From Stutzerimonas kunmingensis (lineage in GTDB: Bacteria; Pseudomonadota; Gammaproteobacteria; Pseudomonadales; Pseudomonadaceae), in the NCBI RefSeq assembly GCF_014764705.1, contig NZ_JACXXG010000001.1, positions 1-64,000 on the forward strand: 64,000 bases of DNA. Direction: 5' to 3'. The position numbers and the translations under genes are program-made. Numbering within the stretch: the stretch's first letter is position 1; every line of letters starts with the position of its first letter. Shown piece by piece: positions 57,501-64,000 of the stretch. The notes beneath the pieces were generated by a model. That model did no database searches and was not told the origin of the DNA. It saw only the letters and a list, made by a program, of their open reading frames with translations.

Positions 57501-58011
57501 AGTGACTGGCGGCGCTGGTAACGACGTGCTGTCGGCTTCTGTAGGTACCAACGCCAAGGCCGACGTGCTGGTGGGCGGCGCAGGTAACGACACCCTGAAC
57601 GCTGGCTCCAACGGTGCCAAGCTGACCGGTGGTGCAGGCAACGACCTGTTCGTGCTGACCGCTGGCACCAAGGAATCCAACACCTACAGCAGCATCTTGG
57701 ACTTCCAGGCGGGTGATGTGCTTGAGTTGATCGACATTGGTGACCACAACGTCTCCATTTTCGCCAAGCTGAGCGCGGTGCTGAACGAAAACACCGCTAC
57801 CTTCGCCAACTATGTCGATGATGCCATCGCACAAGCTGGTGTGGGTGAGGCTGTCTGGTTCAACTACAAGGGCAATGCCTATGTAGCGGTCGACAACACG
57901 AACCAGAGCACGGTGTTCGAGAATGGTGTGGACGCGATCATTGAGCTGGTCGGCATCGACCTGGCCAACGCTTCGTTCAACAGCAACCATGGCACTGTGG
58001 CCCTGATCTAA
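54586..58011 (+). CDS. RTX/S-layer-type surface protein, N-terminus missing
   Basis: The ORF gives 1141 residues, rich in Ala, Thr, Gly, Val and Asn, of the same class as the ORF at 36889-39573. Family-like sequence begins immediately (GLDNFAGTSGNDTIIG), with no N-terminal domain and no ribosome site, so it looks cut at the same point. RTX repeats (VTGGAGNDVLSASV, LVGGAGNDTLNAGSNGAKLT) lie near residues 970-1020. A C-terminal region of about 120 residues (YSSILDFQAGDVLELIDIGD) suits type I secretion. Codon use differs from RTX ORF 1 (more GCC/ACC). Confidence 0.82.
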   Translation: MVAHRGLDNFAGTSGNDTIIGSISTTGTDLDTLSTLDIVNGGAGIDTLKIASSLPAIVLPNMTNDEVVEVEGTAGVTVDTSAVAGVTDLNVLKHGSAAVGATAAATTNVAVTLKEAGAAGAPLTHAVNGGNNVTVTAADAGAATADVDTITIGGTTAAKGDVVVNVTGKAYDAAAAQIDLGAVTVTGGKTVSVTQKASSDTSKAAADTTANKVVQGAVTVNANTETTTVTVKQDATVAAKNAANTTGGVTETATIKFGALKGGDALAINGLTFTAKAGVDLTAAEVAAAFSNMVSGLANPNTDTQGSQVTAKGVFTGAFNTGAVLQAGTPAKGTGYTAAAASGDTVVFTAARANQDATDLTATLTNTSGNSVAPTVTVVQGQAHNATPAGGVMGVDAGKVTITGTNAGADATAVKTITVDGYSATLSASTGNTTALETLNLSNGGDFALTQAAATLALNLTNVGTAAKSETLTSASALEARAAINLDAASAIKTLNVKSEGTNTVSLDLAAGTTALNVSGTGLLDAKTGSDLGGVTTIKVTETAGLNLVTNATTAIATTNVTSVDTTGTTGAVTIAIDGTKATYTGGAGVDKVTITNANTAIAKAIDLGAGDDTLTLNVVGATTVAVPTVDLKGGDGVDTIALSAADAVALSANGTFAGKIDGFEKLSIGNAAAAGTVNLANLDNINYVVSANSDSVVEVATKEVITVDFSVPNSGAVTGADTIEFAGTTLTLNGGETAAQIATAFYGKTFTGWDVTSVGGTVVTLTRTTGGDLADIGTGDFTITDAGGGDLPAVTVKTTTQGAAAPATAAALTIDKMASGGTLELTAVGAGAIVNVTDAIKGTKGLNVVVNAANTVVGGVTTTLGTVKAAEVETINVSVANKTTTFSTVYGDVKVADPASVSTLALDANAAKAVTVTGAGNLTLSLSDSSTLVGGVTTWSSLAAKVATVDASAATGALTLDLTNHNGVAVTVTGGAGNDVLSASVGTNAKADVLVGGAGNDTLNAGSNGAKLTGGAGNDLFVLTAGTKESNTYSSILDFQAGDVLELIDIGDHNVSIFAKLSAVLNENTATFANYVDDAIAQAGVGEAVWFNYKGNAYVAVDNTNQSTVFENGVDAIIELVGIDLANASFNSNHGTVALI

Positions 58012-58063
58012 TCTCGCAAGAGACAAGCCCTGCAACATGGGGCTTGAGGTCTAAAGCCTTCCC

Positions 58064-58097
58064 AACCCCATCCTTCGCAAGAGGGGTGGGGTTTTTT
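58064..58097 (+). terminator. terminator after RTX ORF 2
   Basis: AACCCCA pairs with TGGGGTT around a short loop and is followed by TTTTTT. A second small hairpin (CAAGCCC/GGGCTTG at 58024-58046) lies upstream. Confidence 0.8.
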
Positions 58098-58154
58098 CTG
58101 AGTGCATCGATTTGCCATGCCTTCAGAAAAAACCCCAGCATAAAAGGACATGAA

Positions 58155-59690
58155 ATGAGCGACTGGACCGCCGGCTACGTCGCCGATATTGGCTACACCT
58201 ACGGCTACTACACCGAACTCAATCCACTGCGCGTGCGCCTGGCGTTTCTGAATGCGGGCCTGGTGCCGCCGGAAGTGGGCAGCGCTTGCGAGCTCGGCTT
58301 TGGCCAGGGCATGAGCGCCAACCTGCACGCAGCCGCCAGCGCTGTGCAGTGGGCGGGCACCGACTTCAACCCCGCCCAGGCGGGCTTTGCGCAGGAGTTG
58401 GCCCGCGTGGCGGACTCTGGCGCCCAGCTGTTTGACGACGCGTTCGACGCGTTCTGCGAGCGCACCGACCTGCCCGAGTTCGACTACATCGGCCTGCACG
58501 GCATCTGGAGCTGGATCAGCGACGAGAACCGCGCCGTCATCGTCGATTTCGTGCGTCGCAAGCTCAAGGTGGGCGGGGTGCTCTACATTAGCTACAACAC
58601 CCAGCCCGGCTGGGCCGCCATGGTGCCCATGCGCGACCTGCTCACCGAGCATGCCGAAGTGCTGGGTTCGGACGGTGCCGGCATTGTCAGTCGCATCGAC
58701 AGCGCGCTGGCCTTTGCCGATCAGTTGCTGGCTACCAACCCGGCGTATGCCCGTGCCAACCCGCAGATTGCCGAGCGCATCAAGATGATCAAAGGGCAAG
58801 ACCGCCACTATGTCGCCCACGAGTACTTCAACCGCGACTGGCAGCCCATGGCCTTTGCCAGGATGGCGCAATGGCTGGCCCCGGCCAAGCTGCAGTGGGC
58901 CTGTTCGGCCAATTACCTGGATGCGATCGACGCGGTTAACCTCAGTGCCGAGCAGAAGATGCTGCTGGCCGGCATTCCCGACCCGATGTTCCGCCAGACC
59001 ACCCGCGACTTCTGCGTGAACCAGCAGTTTCGCAAGGACTACTGGGTCAAGGGTGCGCGCCAGCTCTCCGCGCTGGAGCAGGCCGAAGCGCTGCGTGCCC
59101 AGCGCATTTTGCTGGTGCAGCCGCGCGCCGACGTCAGCCTCAAAGTTACTGGCAGCTTGGGCGAAGCCAATCTTCAGCAAGCCGTCTACGGCCCCATCCT
59201 CGACCAGCTCGCCGACCACAAGTCCAAGTCGCTCGGCGACCTGGAAAAGGCACTGCAGCCTGGCGGCATCCGTTTCGTGCAGATCAACGAAGCCGTGATG
59301 GTGCTTGCCAGCGCCGGGGTCGTGCTGGCCGTTCAGGACGATGCTGCCACCGCCAAAGCAAAAAAGCGCACTGACCGCTTGAACCTCCACTTGATGCTGA
59401 AGGCTCGCAGCAGCGACGAACTGAACTACCTCGCCAGCCCGGTCACCGGCGGTGGCGTTACCGTGCCACGCTTTCAGCAGCTGTTTCTGCTGGCCAGACA
59501 GCAGGGCCACAAACAACCCCAGGACTGGGCTGGCTTCGTGTGGAATATCCTTGACGCGCAAAACCAGCGCCTGATCAAGGACGGCAAGACGCTGGATACT
59601 CCAGAAGACAATCTTGCCGAACTCACCACTCAGGCCTCCGAGTTTGCTGAGAAACACTTGCTTATCTTGAAGGCCTTGCAGGTTGCGTGA
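58155..59690 (+). CDS. SAM methyltransferase with regulatory domain (PKMT-like)
   Basis: The product is 511 residues. The class I methyltransferase core has ACELGFGQGMSANLHAAA near residue 40, GTDFNPAQAGFAQEL and YIGLHGIWSWI. The middle part matches the methyltransferase regulatory domain (VKGARQLSALEQAEALRAQR), and the C-terminal part is helical. Members methylate proteins or surface polymers; lysine methylation of outer-membrane proteins is known in relatives. The start has AAGGA upstream. It begins the operon following RTX ORF 2, so a surface protein substrate is plausible. Confidence 0.88.
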   Translation: MSDWTAGYVADIGYTYGYYTELNPLRVRLAFLNAGLVPPEVGSACELGFGQGMSANLHAAASAVQWAGTDFNPAQAGFAQELARVADSGAQLFDDAFDAFCERTDLPEFDYIGLHGIWSWISDENRAVIVDFVRRKLKVGGVLYISYNTQPGWAAMVPMRDLLTEHAEVLGSDGAGIVSRIDSALAFADQLLATNPAYARANPQIAERIKMIKGQDRHYVAHEYFNRDWQPMAFARMAQWLAPAKLQWACSANYLDAIDAVNLSAEQKMLLAGIPDPMFRQTTRDFCVNQQFRKDYWVKGARQLSALEQAEALRAQRILLVQPRADVSLKVTGSLGEANLQQAVYGPILDQLADHKSKSLGDLEKALQPGGIRFVQINEAVMVLASAGVVLAVQDDAATAKAKKRTDRLNLHLMLKARSSDELNYLASPVTGGGVTVPRFQQLFLLARQQGHKQPQDWAGFVWNILDAQNQRLIKDGKTLDTPEDNLAELTTQASEFAEKHLLILKALQVA

Positions 59691-59774
59691 GGGTAGCCTA
59701 CGAGCCCTGTCCTTCTGACGAGGGGCAGGGTGTCTGGGAGCATCTTCCCCAACACCAGAACCCAGGATTTTTCC

Positions 59775-61892
59775 ATGCGTTTCTTTGCGCTGGCGCAGGA
59801 TGTGGCGCTCGATACCAATCGCATCCACCGCATGTATTGGGGCGTGGACAACCCGCATGCCCTGACGCTGGAGCGCCTGTATCTGGACGTGGGGGTTGAG
59901 GTTCAACTGGTTGCGAACCAGTTGAAACAACTCCCAGAAACAGCCTTGCAGGCACAGCCGGATGAGACCGCCCAAGCGGACTCAGATCTGTTGCCGCTCG
60001 GGCTCAATCTGGTCAATGAAGATGCCTTGCTGGGCTGGCCGCATTTCCCTGCCCGGCTGGGCCGCATTTCTTCACGGCCCGCCGAAGGCGGCCTGCGCTT
60101 TCACCTGGAAGATCAGCCCTTACCTGCGCAGCTCTTGGCTTTGCGCGCACGCAAGTTCGACAAGCACCATTGGCGCTTTGCCGTGGTCAACGGCTTTGGC
60201 GCCGCTCTGGGCGATTGCACCATTGGCATCACTGCGTTCCGGGTGGTGCTGCGCTGCCTGCAGCGACACTTCCCTTCACTGAGCCGCGACATTTTGTTAG
60301 GCCCGGGTAGCAGCGCCGCCACGGCAGACATTCTAGGCCATGCACCTGGTGTAGAGCGCGTATTGTTTCAACCACTGACTGCTGCCGAGTTTGCCCAGTA
60401 CGACGGCTATTTCGATTTCTCCAATCTGACCAGCCGCCCTGGATTCAGCGAAATGCCAATTGTGGATTGGGTACTCTGGTGGTGCGGCCTGGCGCCACAA
60501 GATGTGCCCCCCACGCAAAAGCGTAATCAGGGCCATATCCACCAGGATGCTTGGCAGGCCGTGCAAGTCCTGCTGCGCCAGCGGTCCGGTAAAAAAGTGC
60601 TGTTCAACCCTAAAGCCTCGGTGGCCCTGCGCTCCATGCCCGAGGATGTGGCGCGACGCTTTGTTCAGCGCCTGCTAGAACTGAGCCCGGATATCCAATG
60701 GGTCATCGACCAACCCCTCGCCTTCAAGCACAAACGCCTGACGGATCTCTCCGGCAAGATCACCACGCCCGAGATGTTCAAGGCCCTGGTCGGGCATATG
60801 GATGGGGTGATCACTGTGGATACGTTTGCCCTGCACCAGGCCGACATCAGCGCCACGCCCTGCGTCACGCTGTGCAGCAGCATTGCGCCTAGCTTCTATC
60901 CCTATTACCCCCACAACACTGCCATCGGTATTCCTGGTTACGACACCTTGCCCGCCTACAGGCGCCCCAAAGTGAATGACTCTGAGTGGGAGGCGTACAA
61001 AAGCGCCTACCACGCCGCCTGGGCCAGCCTGGACCCGGTAGAAGTGCTGAACCTGCTGCGCACCAAAATCGACGAAAAAATGGCGGATGCCTTGGCCCCG
61101 AAAGCGGCTCAGCCCCAGGCCCATCCACAAGCATCGCCCAGTCTCACCATCGGGTCGCCGCTCCCACCCGCTAGCTGCGAGGTGCAGCAAGGCAGGGTGC
61201 CCCGTCTCAAGCGCCAGCGCTTGGCCCCAGAACACGCTTGGGCCAGCCAGCGTTTTGCGGTGCTAACCGAGCAGCTTGTGCAGCCCGGCTCCATCGCTGT
61301 CATGGCCTGCGCGCCTGATGCCTCACTGGTACTCACCCTGGCCGAGCGCATCGCCCCACACGGCGAGTTGATCGTGCTGGAGGCGCGTGCGCCACTGGCA
61401 CGCAATGTGGAGACTGCCCTGCATCTGGCAGGCTCGCCTTGCGCCGCGCGGGTACTGCAGGCCGTGAGTCTGGGCGGTGCGCAGCACGCCAACATCAATG
61501 TGCTGCAGCCTTGGTCCGAGAGCCATTCCACCGAATGGGGCAACCTGCCCGCTGTGACCACCGTGCCCAGCCAGCCGTTGGACTCACTGGCGCTGGCGCA
61601 CTGTAACGCCTTGCTGGTTCAGGCGCCCATGCACTTTGAGCTTTTCGTCCACGGCGCACTGGAAACCTTGCAGCGCTGTCGCCCCTTTGTATTGATGACG
61701 CCTGTCAGCCGCGAGGAAGCTACGGCCGTGCTCCAAGCGGCGCAGGCGGCCCATTACGACTTCTGGGTGGAAGCCGCCTTGCCGGACACGGAGCCTGCTA
61801 CCGCCGCATCTGCATCCGCCTGGCTGCTGGTCGGCGTGCCGCGCGAGCGGCCCGTCCGTGTATCGGGCTTTACCCCACTGAGCCTGGAGTGA
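59775..61892 (+). CDS. GT9-like glycosyltransferase with C-terminal extension
   Basis: The product is about 705 residues. Residues 1-430 resemble heptosyltransferase-type GT9 enzymes (FAVVNGFGAALGDCTIG, VVLRCLQRHFP, GPGSSAATADILG, VLFNPKASVALRSMPEDVAR, GHMDGVITVDTFALHQADIS). The last 200 residues (HAWASQRFAVLTEQLVQPGS, ELIVLEARAPLARNVETALH) resemble a FkbM-like Rossmann domain. Such fusions occur with surface glycan or glycoprotein clusters. It lies 84 bp after the methyltransferase and 7 bp before the DUF6165 gene. Confidence 0.8.
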   Translation: MRFFALAQDVALDTNRIHRMYWGVDNPHALTLERLYLDVGVEVQLVANQLKQLPETALQAQPDETAQADSDLLPLGLNLVNEDALLGWPHFPARLGRISSRPAEGGLRFHLEDQPLPAQLLALRARKFDKHHWRFAVVNGFGAALGDCTIGITAFRVVLRCLQRHFPSLSRDILLGPGSSAATADILGHAPGVERVLFQPLTAAEFAQYDGYFDFSNLTSRPGFSEMPIVDWVLWWCGLAPQDVPPTQKRNQGHIHQDAWQAVQVLLRQRSGKKVLFNPKASVALRSMPEDVARRFVQRLLELSPDIQWVIDQPLAFKHKRLTDLSGKITTPEMFKALVGHMDGVITVDTFALHQADISATPCVTLCSSIAPSFYPYYPHNTAIGIPGYDTLPAYRRPKVNDSEWEAYKSAYHAAWASLDPVEVLNLLRTKIDEKMADALAPKAAQPQAHPQASPSLTIGSPLPPASCEVQQGRVPRLKRQRLAPEHAWASQRFAVLTEQLVQPGSIAVMACAPDASLVLTLAERIAPHGELIVLEARAPLARNVETALHLAGSPCAARVLQAVSLGGAQHANINVLQPWSESHSTEWGNLPAVTTVPSQPLDSLALAHCNALLVQAPMHFELFVHGALETLQRCRPFVLMTPVSREEATAVLQAAQAAHYDFWVEAALPDTEPATAASASAWLLVGVPRERPVRVSGFTPLSLE

Positions 61893-61899
61893 GCGCAAG

Positions 61900-62406
61900 A
61901 TGCCCGAAACCTGTACACGCCTATCGCCTGCTTCCGTACCCGCCACCAACGCCACCAGCCCAGCCTGGCCCGCCATGCCCCTCTTGCCTGTTGCATGGGG
62001 CGAGGTGTTTGACAAGCTGACCATCCTGCAGATCAAGGCAGGCAAGCTGCAGGACGCCGTCAAGCTGGCCAATGTGCAAAGGGAGCGCCTGGCCATTGAG
62101 AACGTGGTGGGTGAGATCTCGCGCTTTCCCGCTGGCCTGCCCGCGCTGGTGCAGGCGCTCAAGGACATCAACACCCAGCTGTGGGACGTGGAAGATGCCA
62201 AGCGCGATTGCGAACGGCGCCAGTGCTTTGACGACAGCTTTGTGCAACTGGCCCGCAAGGTGTACTTCGGCAACGACCAGCGGGCGGTGATCAAGCGCCA
62301 GATCAACGAGCTGCTGGGCAGCGCGCTGGTGGAGGAGAAGTCTTACCGGGCTTACCAATTCCTAACAACAAACACAACAAAAGGACACCCGCTTTGTTCT
62401 TGCTGA
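61900..62406 (+). CDS. DUF6165 family protein
   Basis: The product is 168 residues, with the family core PVAWGEVFDKLTILQIKAGK, LQDAVKLANVQRERLAIENV and a C-terminal SALVEEKSYRAYQF. A variable N-terminus of about 25 residues precedes it. DUF6165 proteins are common in LPS and surface glycan loci; function is unknown. It closes the surface-modification operon. Confidence 0.85.
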   Translation: MPETCTRLSPASVPATNATSPAWPAMPLLPVAWGEVFDKLTILQIKAGKLQDAVKLANVQRERLAIENVVGEISRFPAGLPALVQALKDINTQLWDVEDAKRDCERRQCFDDSFVQLARKVYFGNDQRAVIKRQINELLGSALVEEKSYRAYQFLTTNTTKGHPLCSC

Positions 62407-62471
62407 ACTAGCCTTCTGCGCTACGCTTGGTTTTCCGTCCGCACCCAGCGGGCCCGGCAGGGATCGCCGTC

Positions 62472-63118
62472 ATGACACAACCTCGCTCCACCCTTGTGAG
62501 CCTTGACGACGCCGCCTGGTATCACTGCGTTTGCCGCTGCGTGCGGCGCGCCTTCCTGTGTGGCGAAGACCGCCTGACCGGCCAGAACTACGATCATCGC
62601 CGCGGCTGGATAGCCGAACGTACCAAGGAGTTGGCGCAGGTGTTCGCCATCGACATCGCGGCCTGCGCGGTGATGAGCAATCACTACCACCTGGTCGCCC
62701 ATACCTCGATCCGGGAACGCCTGGCGGACGCCAAATCCGCGCCTGCGCCGGGCTCACCGCCAGCAGAGGCCGAACCGGCGACAGCGCTGATGCCTTTCGA
62801 TGCGACCAGCCGGGCGCCGTGGGCGATCCCATTCGACTTCGCGGATTATGTTGAGCTGGTCGAATGCACTGGCCGGGCTCAGCATCCGACAAAGAAGGTC
62901 GCATCGACGGACGCCAGCCGCAGATCCTGGTGCGGCTGGGCCTGAACGCCGAAGCGTTCATGGCGTATTCCAGCCGTTTCCTGAAGGCCTTCGGCAGCGC
63001 AGCCGGAGTGCCTGCCCAGCTGGTTGCGCTGTGCGACCGGCGTCAGACAAAGTACCCGCGCGGCATGCAGGCGGCGCGACAGGTATTCGGTGGGGAAGGG
63101 GTGAGGCGGGCAGGCTAA
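62472..63118 (+). pseudogene. remnant of a Y1-type (REP-associated) transposase
   Basis: The beginning (MTQPRSTLVSLDDAAWYHCV, RRAFLCGEDRLTGQNYDHRR, then CAVMSNHYHLVAHTS) is the conserved start of REP-associated HUH transposases, with the HxH in SNHYHLV. A large part of the usual central region is missing after RERLADAKSAP. Near 62,880 the frame must shift to continue as DGRQPQILVRLGLNAEAFMA and SRFLKAFGSAAGVPAQLVAL to the stop at 63118. Both the deletion and the shift mark it as inactive. Confidence 0.8.
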
Positions 63119-63253
63119 CCCCCTGGCGAACGATGGCCGTCACAGCCTCCCGCCTCACCTCGATATCATCCTCATGGTCCCTGGCGACCAAGCCACGCAC
63201 CATGTCGGCCTAGCCGCACTGCGCGTACCCACGCCCAACCATCGAGGATTCTC
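63119..63253. other. no recognisable gene
   Basis: About 130 bp between the transposase remnant and the next small ORF. I see no supported feature; a weak CGAGGATTCTCATG near 63,245 may serve the next start. Confidence 0.4.
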
Positions 63254-63502
63254 ATGTGCTTCCTGCCCTGTTGCCCAACGCCCTTCTGGCTGCTCTGGCC
63301 TGCGTTCCGCGAACACTGGCTGGCCCAGGTGGGCGAAGACATCCTCTATCCGGTGCCGGGCGATGCGAAGGCTGAGGATCATGACGCAAGCGGCGAGACG
63401 GGCGAGGAGGGTGACGCGCTCATCGCGACGGCCCCAAGCAGAAAATCCGCGAAGCTCAAGAAGGCCCGCGAGGCCGAGGCGGAGCAAGCTTCAAGGAGAT
63501 AA
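63254..63502 (+). CDS. small hypothetical protein
   Basis: The 82-residue frame begins MCFLPCCPTPFWLLWPAFRE and then becomes acidic and basic (AEDHDASGETGEEGDALIAT, KLKKAREAEAEQASRR). A short hydrophobic, Cys-rich start could be a lipoprotein-like or membrane anchor. No family is recognised. It lies in a stretch of degenerate genes and may itself be a remnant. Confidence 0.4.
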   Translation: MCFLPCCPTPFWLLWPAFREHWLAQVGEDILYPVPGDAKAEDHDASGETGEEGDALIATAPSRKSAKLKKAREAEAEQASRR

Positions 63503-63519
63503 GGCTTCTGCTGCTGTCG

Positions 63520-63938
63520 ATGACGACCAACCCGACGAGGCTCGCCTGGTTCAGGCCAGCGAGACCCACGATGCAAGTCTTGCGTGACCGTGCGTCCGTT
63601 GCGCGTCTAGCCGATTCGGACTTGCGCGATCTAATCGAAAAACGGATTCGGCGGATCGAGGAATCCATGCCTTGGGATGCGGCGCGCTCGGTCTGTTCAT
63701 CGTCGCCGAGCGGCGCGACACCATCGACACGCTTGTAGCCGCGACGGGCATCGCCAGCGTGACCGGCTTCGAGTTCTCCAACGAACACGCCCACTACTAC
63801 GAGGCCGTCTGGATCGTCAGCTACGACTGCTACGGCGTCGACCTGTTCATCCCCAAACGAGCCGACATCGATCCGACGCTGCTGGCGCTGTGCGCCGCCT
63901 TCGCCACGCCAGCGTTGCCCGCCGAGCCTGCAACCTGA
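63520..63938 (+). pseudogene. frameshifted hypothetical gene
   Basis: Frame 63520 gives VLRDRASVARLADSDLRDLI and EKRIRRIEESMPWDA. Near 63,680 protein-like sequence moves to another frame, giving LGLFIVAERRDTIDTLVAAT, GFEFSNEHAHYYEAVWIVSY and YGVDLFIPKRADIDPTLLAL up to 63938. A single indel joins these into one protein of about 135 residues, resembling small hypothetical proteins of integrative elements. It ends about 60 bp before the window edge. Confidence 0.55.
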
Positions 63939-64000
63939 TCATCCGCGACACATCCGCCTGGTTACTTCTTTTCTCTTCATCACGATCTGACGCAGACTCC

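Noticed and set aside
54745-58038. 1097-residue ORF on the minus strand
   Set aside because: It is the mirror frame of the repetitive RTX gene, rich in Gly/Ser/His with no domain pattern; the plus-strand frame carries the RTX motifs.
1-64000. tRNA gene as integration target
   Set aside because: No cloverleaf-like sequence or 3' tRNA fragment was recognised near either integrase; a dedicated tRNA scan would decide.

Overview
The window looks like a GC-rich chromosome of a Gram-negative bacterium of the Pseudomonadota, most likely a betaproteobacterium of the Burkholderiales. That placement is inferred from the style of the phage tail and lysis genes, the large Ala/Thr/Asn-rich RTX surface proteins and the linked glycosyltransferase and methyltransferase genes. 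No rRNA or tRNA gene was seen, so it stays tentative. Almost the whole window is mobile or accessory DNA.

Positions 1-33,700 hold the late half of a contractile-tailed (myovirus) prophage. It starts with two adenine-type DNA methyltransferases, the first of which has lost its N-terminus next to a strong terminator. A cluster of small leftward genes follows, three of them preceded by the same repeated promoter-like leader of about 50 bp. The head module is lambda-like: GpA-type terminase, gpW, portal, S49 protease with a nested scaffold, decoration protein D and capsid protein E. The tail is P2-like: V, W/gp25, J, I, a DUF4815 protein, a sialidase-like fibre, sheath, tube, E/E', tape measure, U, X and D. 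Holin, endolysin and a second holin complete the late block. A higBA toxin-antitoxin pair sits antisense inside the baseplate module. Two cargo genes follow lysis: a DUF4143 ATPase behind four operator-like repeats with an exact 22-bp period, and an unknown protein.

Positions 33,700-39,770 hold a leftward tyrosine integrase, a divergent XRE regulator, a trypsin-like protease with a Calx-beta-like tail, and an RTX/S-layer-type protein whose ORF has no convincing start or ribosome site.

Positions 39,770-54,420 form a second accessory element with no virion genes. It carries a DDE transposase, an Mrr-like and an HNH nuclease, and a replication operon (AlpA regulator, Toprim primase, DUF3987 protein, TubC-like docking protein). 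It also carries a second higBA pair with nearly the same operator as the prophage copy, an Rpn-type nuclease, and a second integrase plus XRE module. This second integrase has an in-frame amber stop four codons after its catalytic tyrosine. The gene set resembles a phage satellite or small integrative island.

Positions 54,420-64,000 begin with a second RTX/S-layer-type ORF, which again starts abruptly just after the integrase-XRE module. A surface-modification operon follows (methyltransferase, GT9-like glycosyltransferase, DUF6165 protein), then broken transposase and hypothetical gene remnants.

The most unusual pattern is the twice-repeated arrangement integrase(left)-XRE(right)-RTX ORF, with both RTX ORFs opening at the same homologous point. 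Related AAGTNNTTGATNYG sites and GTAGGAA repeats lie at these junctions. This suggests that mobile elements dock at, and may switch, surface-layer genes.
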